This document shows positions 37,858 to 47,200 of a DNA stretch of 64,000 bases, in pieces. The DNA lies in IMG/VR virus record IMGVR_UViG_3300046513_000348, positions 124,001 through 188,000 of that record. One strand, written 5' to 3'. This DNA is from a virus. A program made the position numbers and the translations under genes. A model generated the notes under the pieces. The model searched no databases, was not told where the DNA came from, and was given only the letters and a program-made list of their open reading frames with translations. How positions within the stretch are numbered: the first letter of the stretch is position 1; the number at the start of each line of letters is the position of its first letter.

Positions 37858-39096
37858 TTAATTTTTATCGTTTTTCTCCCCGTCGAGGCGAACTTGGGTA
37901 ACGTTCAGTTCCGCTTGGGGAACGATCACGTTATTGTAGTGTTCGAGTTGCATCTCTTCGTTCTGTTTGAAACGGAACTCTTCACGCATGCGAATGTTCC
38001 CGCCGGTTTGCAGGAGATGTTCCACGACCAGATACTCGTAGTAGCCGAGATGATGCCAGATCGCAACAGCGTCCCATGCAGCGTTATGCTGTTTGGCATC
38101 TTTGAGTCGGGTCGGATAGCCGTCGACGTAATCGATGTGGAATTGGAACTTCTTCATGCAACCGATACGGACACCCATGCCCAAGTGCAGCAGAGGGGCG
38201 ATGTAGCCGACATCGGTGGGGAAATCGACGTGGACAACAACATCGTCGCAGCCCTTCGTGCATTCGTGACCGATGACGAATTGCAGGAAGTTCTGGAAAG
38301 TATCGTTCTTGGCAGCCAGATCCCAGACAGTGGTACCCGGAGGAACGTCGAGCAGAACGCTGTTGACGTTTTGCTGGATCCATTCGTTCTTGGTTTTCTC
38401 TGCTTCGCGCGAATCGAATGCATAGTAAACCTTGCCTTCCTTGGACACAATGCCCAAGGAGATGAGTGAACGCGTTTCGTCGTCGAACTCGCAGTCAGCG
38501 AACAGATGGACCGTCGTGATTGCCGTCTTTGGACGAATGACTTCACCATCGACACCGAGATACGCCCAGCCCACGATCTTTCTCACTTCGTGAGGCATGA
38601 AGTAGCGCTCGCGCTCGATGTCGTCCCGACCGAATTTGACGCGACCTTTAGCCGTCAGATCGCCCAGGAGATGAGCACCGCGCAACAGTTCCAGGAAAAC
38701 AATCTCGGTTCTCGTACCACCGCCTTCGAAAGACATTTCGTGTTTGACGAACATCCCTTCAGCTGGAGTAGGACGACCTTCGAAACAGACGACGATCGGA
38801 GTGTCGGTCGGCGGCCAGTAATCGAGGATGACTTCTTTCGGGTTCGCATTGGAACGAATGACCGCCCAGTCCTTCTGCATTTCTTCATGCTGCATGACGT
38901 TCATCGGCGTCTTGCCCATGAGATACAAACCGTATGTCACGCCGTGGAATTCTTCGGGCGGAAACACGACCGGATGTTTCTGTTCCAATGTGAAGACGGG
39001 CTTCCGGTCACGTTGTGGATCAGAGATCTTCAGCACGAAGTCGGGATGCGGTACTCCCGACATTTGTTTGAATGCCTGTAATGCATTTTTCAACAT
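37858..39096 (-). CDS. DEDDh 3'-5' exonuclease with extra N-terminal domain
   Basis: 412 residues from the ATG at 39096. The N-terminal ~190 residues are unrecognised. HLFADCEFDDETRSLISLGIV (Asp201, Glu203) is exonuclease motif I. CDDVVVHVDFPTDV gives a motif II Asp, and AKQHNAAWDAVAIW supplies the His and Asp of motif III. This is the RNase T/DnaQ fold, close in style to small phage exonucleases. It may act on DNA or RNA; the substrate cannot be told. The weakly matched spacing between motifs II and III leaves some doubt. Confidence 0.65.
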   Translation of the reverse strand: MLKNALQAFKQMSGVPHPDFVLKISDPQRDRKPVFTLEQKHPVVFPPEEFHGVTYGLYLMGKTPMNVMQHEEMQKDWAVIRSNANPKEVILDYWPPTDTPIVVCFEGRPTPAEGMFVKHEMSFEGGGTRTEIVFLELLRGAHLLGDLTAKGRVKFGRDDIERERYFMPHEVRKIVGWAYLGVDGEVIRPKTAITTVHLFADCEFDDETRSLISLGIVSKEGKVYYAFDSREAEKTKNEWIQQNVNSVLLDVPPGTTVWDLAAKNDTFQNFLQFVIGHECTKGCDDVVVHVDFPTDVGYIAPLLHLGMGVRIGCMKKFQFHIDYVDGYPTRLKDAKQHNAAWDAVAIWHHLGYYEYLVVEHLLQTGGNIRMREEFRFKQNEEMQLEHYNNVIVPQAELNVTQVRLDGEKNDKN

Positions 39097-39127
39097 TGTA
39101 AAAAATCCCCAAGTAATAAAAATAAAA

Positions 39128-39153
39128 GCAGAGGTGGGTTTCCCCACCCCTGC
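39128..39153 (-). terminator. Hairpin terminator
   Basis: An 11-bp stem around loop TTTC. The single A/C mismatch on the plus strand is a G-U pair in minus-strand RNA, and an A-rich plus tract (T-rich on minus) follows. It ends the 39161-40618 gene. Confidence 0.75.
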
Positions 39154-39160
39154 CGCCTTC

Positions 39161-40618
39161 TTACTGCTGTTCTGCTGCTTCCTGCAGGCTGTCGAGAATC
39201 TCAGCGACGTCTTCTTCGGTGAGATAACCGTAGTCGTGCAGGTTCTGTACCAGGTCGCCCCAGTAAACAGTCGGCTCGTATTCGGCCTTTCCCGAGATCT
39301 GCACGTTGGGCATACCGAACTGGCGATAATCGATCAGGTAATCGATTTCGGTGTCGTTGAAGTTACCCTGCTTTTCCTTGTCGACCAGATCGACGTCTTC
39401 ATCACGGATGACACCGTCGGCCCACATTGCACGACAGGTGCCTTCCGGATTGCAGCCAGCGCCGTTCAGGAAGTCGAGCATTTCCTGACGCTCCTGGCCT
39501 TCGCGGAAGGTCAGCAGGAAGATGCGGTGGCCGTTCTTCTGGAGTGCCTTCAGCACGCCGATGGCATACGGCGATTCAGGTCCGATGTTCGGACGCTGGT
39601 TCTCGACGATAGTGCCGTCGAACGACACGAGGAAAACAGCCGGCTCGTTATCGTCGGCAGCCAGGTCGGCTTCTTCAGCGCCTTCCAGACCGCTCAGTTC
39701 CTGGATTGCAGCAGCACGGCCGAGGTTTTCGAATTCCTCGCCGAAGTGCAGCTTGACCCAGTCGAACAGGTGCATGTCCGTCTTGCCTTCCTTGACCGCG
39801 GCCGAGTGGTATGCCTGGGCTTCGGCCTTCTTGAAGGTGACCATGGCTTCGACATATTCGTCGTCCGGCAGGGCGTCGATGCCTTCCAGATCATGCAGTG
39901 CCTTCATGTGCACGCCCTGGACTTCGGTCATCCACTGGTCGAACGAAGCGGTGTCGACATGTTCCCACTTCTTGTACAGTTCTTCCAGTTTGTCGCGGTT
40001 CTCCTCGATGGTGTTGCGAACCAGCTGGCGACCTGCACGAGTGGTCAGTGGGATGTCTTTCAGCTGCACGCGCGGCTTCTCGACTTCCGGCTCGATAGGA
40101 TCGACGTTGTCGGTCCAGTTGACCATGTCGTAGTCCCACTTCTTCAGGACATTCGTTTCGGCAAATTCCTGATTGGTCACGATGGTCAGGCGCCCGGCCA
40201 GTGTGTTATGGGCGAACAGGTCCGGATTCGACAGCAAGGTCATGCGGAGCACCGGCAGATCCGGGTTTTCCTTGAACTGGTCGTCGATGAATGCCTGCAG
40301 GTCGCCGAAGATCACTTCGAGGACTTGCTGATTCAAGGCGATCATGACGCCGAAGCGTTCGGTTGCGGTATCGTGACCACCTTTCATGCCGACGTAGGTG
40401 ATGGCGTTGTTCTCGACCAGGTAGAACTCTCTCGGCTGGTTTTCACCGAACAGGCGCTTCAGGTCGGACTGGCGGAATGCCGCCAGAATGTGGCGCTGGC
40501 TGTATTCGGGTTCCTGGATCAGCAGGGAGATGTGTTGCTGGATCTTGATGTGTTGATCCAGTGCTGCGGCCGGGCACATGACCTTGGCGCGGGCGAGGAC
40601 GACGGGTTGGTTGTTCAT
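39161..40618 (-). CDS. 485-residue protein with HAD-like domain lacking the nucleophile
   Basis: Residues about 325-420 read FLVSFDGTIVENQRPNIGPESPYAIGVLKALQKNGHRIFLLTFREG, clearly the HAD fold family whose motif I is normally DFDGTIVE. Here Ser332 replaces the nucleophile Asp, while Asp334 is kept. The downstream CRAMWADGV and FNDTEIDYLIDYR segments complete the domain. The N-terminal 320 residues are unrecognised and acidic. Codon bias is strong, so it may be an abundant, non-catalytic protein. It is part of a three-gene run with the next two genes. Confidence 0.7.
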   Translation of the reverse strand: MNNQPVVLARAKVMCPAAALDQHIKIQQHISLLIQEPEYSQRHILAAFRQSDLKRLFGENQPREFYLVENNAITYVGMKGGHDTATERFGVMIALNQQVLEVIFGDLQAFIDDQFKENPDLPVLRMTLLSNPDLFAHNTLAGRLTIVTNQEFAETNVLKKWDYDMVNWTDNVDPIEPEVEKPRVQLKDIPLTTRAGRQLVRNTIEENRDKLEELYKKWEHVDTASFDQWMTEVQGVHMKALHDLEGIDALPDDEYVEAMVTFKKAEAQAYHSAAVKEGKTDMHLFDWVKLHFGEEFENLGRAAAIQELSGLEGAEEADLAADDNEPAVFLVSFDGTIVENQRPNIGPESPYAIGVLKALQKNGHRIFLLTFREGQERQEMLDFLNGAGCNPEGTCRAMWADGVIRDEDVDLVDKEKQGNFNDTEIDYLIDYRQFGMPNVQISGKAEYEPTVYWGDLVQNLHDYGYLTEEDVAEILDSLQEAAEQQ

Positions 40619-40621
40619 GCT

Positions 40622-41368
40622 TTATACCTCTTCGTTATATTTGGCAAAGTTGACTTGCAACGGGGGATAGTGATTTTGGGAATGGTAGAACATTGTGACC
40701 GCATTCCAAGCGGGACGGAAACGCGCGATTGCTTTCGGATCGAATCGCTGGAACTGCACTTGGTAGTGCAGCGTAGTCGTCTCGTCTTCGAGACCAATGC
40801 TGCGCCGCTTGATGTCGACTTCATCGGTTACCGTGACGAGGATCATGCCCATCACGTTACCGTAAGCGACCATCCAGGCCGCCTGGTCTTCGTTCAGATG
40901 CTGCAATGGTTGCTGCATGTGCATCTTGACGACTTCTGCCATGTCGGCGAAGCATGGGTAGAAGTGTTGCGGATACTGCTCCTGTTCTTCAGGCGTCAGC
41001 GATTGACGGCCGGTACCAGGATCTGCGCCGATGTAACGGAAGAAGAAGTCCGGGTCATCCATCGCCATCATGCTGATGGTTTGGAATTCAACGAACTGGT
41101 CTTCCGGATGAAGCCACTTCAGATCGGTACCGAAGTCCGGTCCCAGTACCGATTCAGGCTCAGGGAGCCCAACCGCAAACGGTACTTTCTTCTGAAGTTC
41201 TTCGACAACCTTCGGATTACTCAGGTCGAGTTCGGTAACAATTGCCGGATCGACAGGTCCGGTCTTTCCATGGACGTTTCCGTTGCGATGAACGTGACGT
41301 TCGAAATCGTTTTGCTTTCCCCACAAGCGTTGGAAAAGTTTGCTCAGTAATGCGGTGAGCTTTTTCAT
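40622..41368 (-). CDS. Unknown 248-residue protein
   Basis: A basic N-terminus (KKLTALLSKLFQRLWGKQ) is followed by an acidic globular part. No family is recognised. It overlaps the upstream membrane-anchored gene by 4 nt and ends 4 nt before the HAD-like gene. Confidence 0.7.
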   Translation of the reverse strand: MKKLTALLSKLFQRLWGKQNDFERHVHRNGNVHGKTGPVDPAIVTELDLSNPKVVEELQKKVPFAVGLPEPESVLGPDFGTDLKWLHPEDQFVEFQTISMMAMDDPDFFFRYIGADPGTGRQSLTPEEQEQYPQHFYPCFADMAEVVKMHMQQPLQHLNEDQAAWMVAYGNVMGMILVTVTDEVDIKRRSIGLEDETTTLHYQVQFQRFDPKAIARFRPAWNAVTMFYHSQNHYPPLQVNFAKYNEEV

Positions 41369-41775
41369 GCAGTATTCCTTTTCAGATACTTTTTGATGTT
41401 GTCCGGCAGATCGTAAATGAATTGACCATTCTTGATCCCGGTGATGTGGATATTGCTGTCATGACACAGCGCGAACAAATCCCAATAATTGTTCGCCCAA
41501 TTGTAGAAGACTGTCTCCAGAGCTTTCTGCGCTTCAATGAGCGCTTCTCGTCCTTCCGACGGCGGACGAAGCTCTGCCAGTTTTTCAGTCAGAAGCTTCT
41601 CGAGCTCGGTAGCCGATTCACGACGTTTCGCATTGTCGCGATCGATCCGAGATTGAACCTGCTTTCTTTTTTCCCTGTCGCTTTTAGATCCTCGGATAGA
41701 ACGAACTATCAGCCAGATCGACCCTACCCCTACGGTCGCAAAGCAAAAACTAACTGCATAATGCAGGTTGGACAT
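41365..41775 (-). CDS. 136-residue single-pass membrane protein
   Basis: One N-terminal hydrophobic helix (YAVSFCFATVGVGSIWLIV), then a basic stop-transfer segment and a charged coiled coil, then a small globular tail. It is the first gene of a minus-strand run. AGAGGAAGAG precedes the ATG. Confidence 0.72.
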   Translation of the reverse strand: MSNLHYAVSFCFATVGVGSIWLIVRSIRGSKSDREKRKQVQSRIDRDNAKRRESATELEKLLTEKLAELRPPSEGREALIEAQKALETVFYNWANNYWDLFALCHDSNIHITGIKNGQFIYDLPDNIKKYLKRNTA

Positions 41776-41868
41776 CTCTTCCTCTTATTTAGTCTCGTAT
41801 TGTAAAAATGGCTACCATTGGGCATGGAAAAACCTTGATGACCTAACATTGGGACTGAAGGTCATAAA

Positions 41869-41880
41869 GATGATATATTG
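41869..41880 (-). promoter_or_regulatory. Candidate promoter motif CAATATATCATC
   Basis: A 10/12 match to the motif at 35307 and 53833. It lies 94 bp upstream of the 41775 start, in the divergent spacer 41776-41913. The spacer also has an ATGACCT...AGGTCAT inverted repeat (about 41838-41865). Confidence 0.35.
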
Positions 41881-41913
41881 ATGTAAATTTATACGTGACG
41901 AGAGCCTGATCGT

Positions 41914-43026
41914 ATGTCATGTAACAATAAACTGGACCTTACGGCTATGAAACTCACCAAACTTTCAGCAGCACTCAACAACCTGGTAGGCTGGGCCCGC
42001 GCTGGCTTCAATGCCCACAATACTCGCATTGTTGCGATGGAACAAAATAAACCGAACATCATCTTCGGTAACTTTGCGGCCGATACGACGGAACAAAACA
42101 GCCTGATGAATTCGGCGCCGACGCAACAGGACATTTTCAACACCTGGTACCGCTTCAGCCATTCTTCCGGTATGCTCTTCCCTGCCGACGTGAATGAGGT
42201 CAATTCGTGGGCCTATGATTCGGGCACCAACTCAATTACCAATACTACCAATAGCGGAAGTTTCATCGGTGTGGTGTCGAAAGAAGTCTACGACAGTTAT
42301 AACCTTACGATGAAATTGTCTTCTGTCGATGTGGACGACGATGTTATCGGTGTTCTGTTGGCCTGGTACAAGGATCCTTCGACAGGGCGAGAATACACAA
42401 TCACGGCATTGCGCTCGCCTGGTGGTTTCCAGCCGCTTTACGCCGTGGTCTACAACTACAATCAGGGAGCCCCGGGCGGTCAGAAAACTCTGTTCGATGG
42501 CAACTCCAAAGTCACTTGGGGTAACGGTGCTTCTGGTGCTTTGGATATCACTGCGGCAGGTTACCAAGGCAATACACCAGGCTGGGGCGGACTTGCAGCC
42601 CAGTACGGCACGGACGGCAGTGTTCGAATCCGTGTCGAACGTACCGGTGACATCATCAAAGTCAAGACCTCACAGTTCGCAACGCCCGGTGTGTTGGATG
42701 AGAATACCCTGGCCACGATCGACCTTTCGAAAGACCCTGATCTGGAAAAGTTCCGTGGACCTTCTTCCTACGGAATGGTTGCGATCTCGCAGATGAATAG
42801 CAAGTGGTCCGTGGTCGACTTCTCGAACGCAAAAGACGGTATTTACAACCTGACAACTGGCGAGGTTTGGACGAATGTTAATGGCAGCTGGTCCGTCAGC
42901 AGCGATTACAGCCTCGCCAAGCTCGGCAACAATGTCATCATGATCAACCCGACTACCGGGAAGTTGTTCATGATGTACACGCCAAGCAAGATCGTGCAGT
43001 ACAATGGTACCCTTCTTCCCAAGTAA
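41914..43026 (+). CDS. Fibre-like or surface protein with lectin-type beta domain
   Basis: 370 residues. A short N-terminal helix (MKLTKLSAALNNLVGWARAGFNAHNTRI) looks like a virion-attachment segment. A beta-sandwich region follows (GVLLAWYKDPSTGREYTITALRSPGGF), like thrombospondin C-type/ConA folds, then a GTDGSVRIRVERTGD strand and a repetitive C-terminal tail. It stands alone between two minus-strand blocks. Receptor binding is possible but not shown. Confidence 0.65.
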   Translation: MSCNNKLDLTAMKLTKLSAALNNLVGWARAGFNAHNTRIVAMEQNKPNIIFGNFAADTTEQNSLMNSAPTQQDIFNTWYRFSHSSGMLFPADVNEVNSWAYDSGTNSITNTTNSGSFIGVVSKEVYDSYNLTMKLSSVDVDDDVIGVLLAWYKDPSTGREYTITALRSPGGFQPLYAVVYNYNQGAPGGQKTLFDGNSKVTWGNGASGALDITAAGYQGNTPGWGGLAAQYGTDGSVRIRVERTGDIIKVKTSQFATPGVLDENTLATIDLSKDPDLEKFRGPSSYGMVAISQMNSKWSVVDFSNAKDGIYNLTTGEVWTNVNGSWSVSSDYSLAKLGNNVIMINPTTGKLFMMYTPSKIVQYNGTLLPK

Positions 43027-43037
43027 ATAGCATAAAG

Positions 43038-43073
43038 CATATACCACCTGGCCGTGAGGCCAGGTGGTATATG
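43038..43073. terminator. Bidirectional hairpin terminator
   Basis: A perfect 16-bp stem CATATACCACCTGGCC with loop GTGA between the convergent fibre-like gene and nrdB. Confidence 0.82.
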
Positions 43074-43086
43074 TCGGTATCGATTA

Positions 43087-44226
43087 TTAGTCGAGGGTCA
43101 GGTCCCACTTGCGGCCTTTGTCGTCACGTTGGACGGCATTGACCATGTACGAAGTACCAGGAGCTTCTTGCGGCGATGCTTGGGTCGAACCCAAGTTCAC
43201 GCGCTTGTTCATGTACGACAGCGGGTTTTCGTAAATGAGTGGGAAACTCACGTCGGTTTCCACGCCTAGGAAAGAAGCGATGTCCGTACCACCGAAGTAC
43301 GCGAAGTTCTTCAGTGCTTGCGGTGGAGCACCAGGCAGCTCGAAACCATCGGTGAACGAAACGTTGACCCAGTGTTCTTCCGAATACATGGTGTCGTTGA
43401 TCAACTGCACGATGACGTGACGGTTGTTCTTGAACGCTTCGCGGCCACGATCGGTCGCCAGCAGGTCACGGATGACATACTTGCCGTACGGTACGTGGAT
43501 CTCGATTTCGTCCTGTGCGATACGCTGGACGGCATCGCCGATCGGTTGGAAGATGTTCAGGTTGCAGATCGCGAAGGTCGTTGCGAACGACGGCATGAAC
43601 TGGCCGCGCTCCATGCACAGCAGTGCGATGAAGTACAGGAACATGTGATCGAAGATGTCGTAGCGTTCCTTGTCGGTCAGCGGGTAGATATCCGGACGAG
43701 CCTGGTACAGAGCCCAGCGGTGTGCGCTGATGAAAGCCTGCTCGAAGACCTTGCCGACAATGCTGATGCGATCGATCGAGTTCATGTCGGCTTTGAACTC
43801 TTCCAGTGCCGACATCGGATCGTCGAACGACTGGCGAACGATTTCCGAATAGGTCAGGGCGTGGATCGACTCATTGTCCGAAATGCGCTGGTAGCCCGTG
43901 AAGATTTCACTGGACGACACGATGCACGACGTGATGCCGGCGATGGTGGATGCGGCAGTGCTGTCGGTTTGCCACTGATAGGCCAGGGCCTGACGCATGC
44001 TTACCGCATAAGGACGCAGCTCGGGATCGGCAAATTCGACCTTGCACTGTTCAAATACGAATTCGAATTCCGTCCAATCCTGTCCGCGCAGCTTGCGGTA
44101 CAGGCCGGTTTGGTCTGGGTATTGCTGAGTAATGGAATCGACCAGACCACGAGCCTGGCCAAGAATGATCGGAGTTTTTTCATAGTCCGTCTTACCGGAG
44201 TTGAAGATTACGGGATTGATGGTCAT
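43087..44226 (-). CDS. nrdB: Ribonucleotide reductase class I beta subunit
   Basis: 379 residues. Ligands are seen in order: Asp in QWQTDSTAAS, Glu and His with the radical Tyr in NESIHALTYSEIV (ExxHxxxY), Glu in CMERGQFMPSFATTF, and Glu/His in AQDEIEIHV. The last reads DEIEIH where most NrdB have DExxH without the extra residue, an oddity to check. It houses the diiron-tyrosyl radical that is passed to NrdA. It follows nrdA by 62 bp on the same strand. Confidence 0.9.
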   Translation of the reverse strand: MTINPVIFNSGKTDYEKTPIILGQARGLVDSITQQYPDQTGLYRKLRGQDWTEFEFVFEQCKVEFADPELRPYAVSMRQALAYQWQTDSTAASTIAGITSCIVSSSEIFTGYQRISDNESIHALTYSEIVRQSFDDPMSALEEFKADMNSIDRISIVGKVFEQAFISAHRWALYQARPDIYPLTDKERYDIFDHMFLYFIALLCMERGQFMPSFATTFAICNLNIFQPIGDAVQRIAQDEIEIHVPYGKYVIRDLLATDRGREAFKNNRHVIVQLINDTMYSEEHWVNVSFTDGFELPGAPPQALKNFAYFGGTDIASFLGVETDVSFPLIYENPLSYMNKRVNLGSTQASPQEAPGTSYMVNAVQRDDKGRKWDLTLD

Positions 44227-44288
44227 TTCATTTCAATCGAGAAGGGGTTAAACGGGAGACTACAGAATAGTCCCCCGCCCATTTCTTT

Positions 44289-47200
44289 TTACGACGAGCA
44301 GCCTTCGCAGACTTCGCGTTCGTTTTCGTCTTCGAAGACGATGCCCAGGGCAGCCATTTCGTCAACGAGTTCAGCCTGACCATCGTGAACGACATTGGCT
44401 TCCGAAGGCACGAGGTCTTCCGGAGAAGGCAGAACGCTCAGGACCATGCCAGCTTCATCAGCCAGTGCAGCCCAGTCATGACCAGAGGCCACGATCTGTT
44501 CTTGCAGACCGGCGATGCCTTCGGCGAAGTCCACGATGGAACCTGCGAAGAATTCCTTGGCCAGCGCATCTTCATACGCTTTCCGGAACGCATCGCTGAA
44601 CACCTGCCAGGCGTAGTCGTGTGCCGATTTCGAGATCTTCATCGCATCGTCCGTTTCCGGCATCAGGATGTTGACGTAGTAGCGGGTTTTGACGCCTTTC
44701 TTCACACGGTCGATCTCGGCGTCCAGCAGATCCGACGAACGAATCACCACGCGATTGGTGAAGTCCATGTACCAGTCGGCCGAAACCGTCTGATCGCAGA
44801 ACTTCTGAGCCAGCGCGTACACACTGTTCTGATCCAGCAGGCTGAGCTGCCACATCGACTGATACTCGTAGGCCGGATCGTCACCATACGGAGCTGCCCA
44901 ACGCAGAACGTTGTTGGCATCCGTCTTGATCATGATCGGCTTGCGGATGCCGTAGATGCTGTTCGTTGCACCCAGAGCCTTCGAAGACGATTCGCCCGGC
45001 ATGAAGTTGATCAGGCAGCTGTGTGCGAGACCGCCATTGGCGATGATGCGCTGACGCTGTTCTTCATGGTCGTACTGGTAGACGAAGTCCGCCAGCTTGT
45101 CGACTTCCTTGCGGTAGGTCTGGAGTGGAGTCCAGCCTTCAGGCCACTTGGTACGGTTGATCCACGGCGCCAGGCCGCGTTCCTTCGAGATCTCGAGAGA
45201 AGCCTCGATCGCGTAGTACAGGTGGCGCTCGAACACACGGTGCAGTTCTTCCAGGCCGGCTTTCTCGTTGAACTTCAGACGCTTACGCGCCATGTGGGTT
45301 GCCAGACCCATCATGCCAACGCCGGCGTTCATGCGAGCCTTGGCGGTTACACCCATGTGAGCCAGGATGTAATCGTTTTCCATGATGCAGTAGTCGATCA
45401 TCTTGTACGCGTAGTACATGACGTCGCGATACTCGTCTTCGCTGATTTCGTCGGTGACGTTGATCGAGGCGAGCGAGCACAGCGCAACTTCCGGTTCCTT
45501 CTTGACGCTGATGACGTTCGACACCGTGAGGGTACCATCGGTCTCGGTCCAGAACTTGTTGCCGACCTTGACGGTTTGAGCAACCCATTTCTGACCAGCG
45601 ATCGGCTTGAGGACATCGGATGCCTTGAGGCCGAAACGGATCACCTTACCGTTCGTATCGGTTGCTTCGAAGATGGCGTGGCCAACTTCTTCGCTCGACT
45701 GCAGATCTTTCATTGCGTCGCGGCCTTCGTACGGCATGGTCGGTTCCGACACTTCCAGGCACTGGCCGGTAACGATGCCGTTGAACATCGCTTTGTGACG
45801 TTTCGGTTCGTTGAAGCAGTAGGTCGAGTTCTCGACGCCCAGGTCTTCGATGTCCAGGATACGAGCATTGATCGGCGTGGTCGGATCATTGATCTCGAAG
45901 AAGTCGGCGAGGAACATGCCTTTCTTCAGTTCGTGGGTACGAACTTCCTTCTCGATACCACCTGGGCCGATGATGTACCACTTGTGGTACAACGTGCAGT
46001 CCAGATAACCCTTGCCGTGGTTGACGTAGACGCGAACCAGCTTCTCGCAGTCCGAGGTCTTACGCACGGTAACGCCCGACCATTCGAAACCGTTCCAGAT
46101 TTCGACGTAGCGGTCTTGATAGACCGAGATAGCTTCGGCACCTTTACGGGTGTGGATAAGCGTTCCTGGAGCCACACACAGGTTCGAGCTGTGGATCGCA
46201 TCGATGAACGGCGTATTGCGGTTCATCTCGTCGATCGAGGCGGCATAGATCGTGCCGGTCGACAGACCTTGGGTCAGTGCGAACAGCAGCAGTTCGCGAG
46301 CATCGAAGTAGACCTTCTCGAAGTTCTCGTCTGCTTCCAGGCGGGTGTAGATTTCGGCGAACTTGTGGATGTCACCGCTATAGAACGCTTCGTGCAGTTC
46401 AGGAGCAGTGTAGCAGTTCCATGCGAACACCATCTCTTCGTTCGCTGCTTTCATGGTCAGGAAACGATTCGACATGAATGCATAGTGCGCATCACGGTTG
46501 CGTTTGGTCTCGACGGCGCGGGTATCGCGCAGGCCGAAAATCATGCGTGCTTCCGGATCGTACAGGTTGGCGTAGAAGGTACCGGCGCCACCACGACCAC
46601 CTTGCAGGTTGGCACGGATGTTCTTGCCGAACACGTCGATGTATGGTTTCTTGCCGCGGTGCAGGAAGCGGCCCTTCTGGACGGCGTCACCGATCGAACG
46701 GCACATGATGTTCAGACCGATACCAGCGGACTGGGTAGTCATCATGTACGTGATGTGGTCAGCAGCTGCCAGCGAGAAGCGATCATCGCCGGCGGCGATC
46801 AGGCAGCACGATGCAAAGCCGCGGTGATAGGTACCCAGGTTGTTGTAGTTCGGAGTCGGCGCCGACAGACGCTTCTTCGCGAAGTGGTTGTACATGCGAG
46901 CAACGTGCTCGAGACGGCTGCGCTTGCCCGGTTCGCTTTCCCAGGTCGGAGTCTGCGGGGATTCCGGGTGCGTTTCGAAGATGGTCATCGCCATGCGCAT
47001 GTAGACGAACTGCATCGTTTCGAATTCGAGCTTTTCGGCGAAGTCCTGGAGCGAGTACTTCAGGCGAACCTGCTCGAGTGCGAAGTGCGGAACGACCAGA
47101 TCCTGGTCATGATCGATGATGTCTTCGAGTGCAGCCCACTCGTATTCGCTGTAGTTCAGCGGACGCATCAGTTTCTTTTCGGCCAGACGACGCTGTACTT

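Noticed and set aside
38828-41350. 840-codon open frame on the plus strand
   Set aside because: Antisense to the HAD-like and neighbouring genes, with no protein-like motifs.
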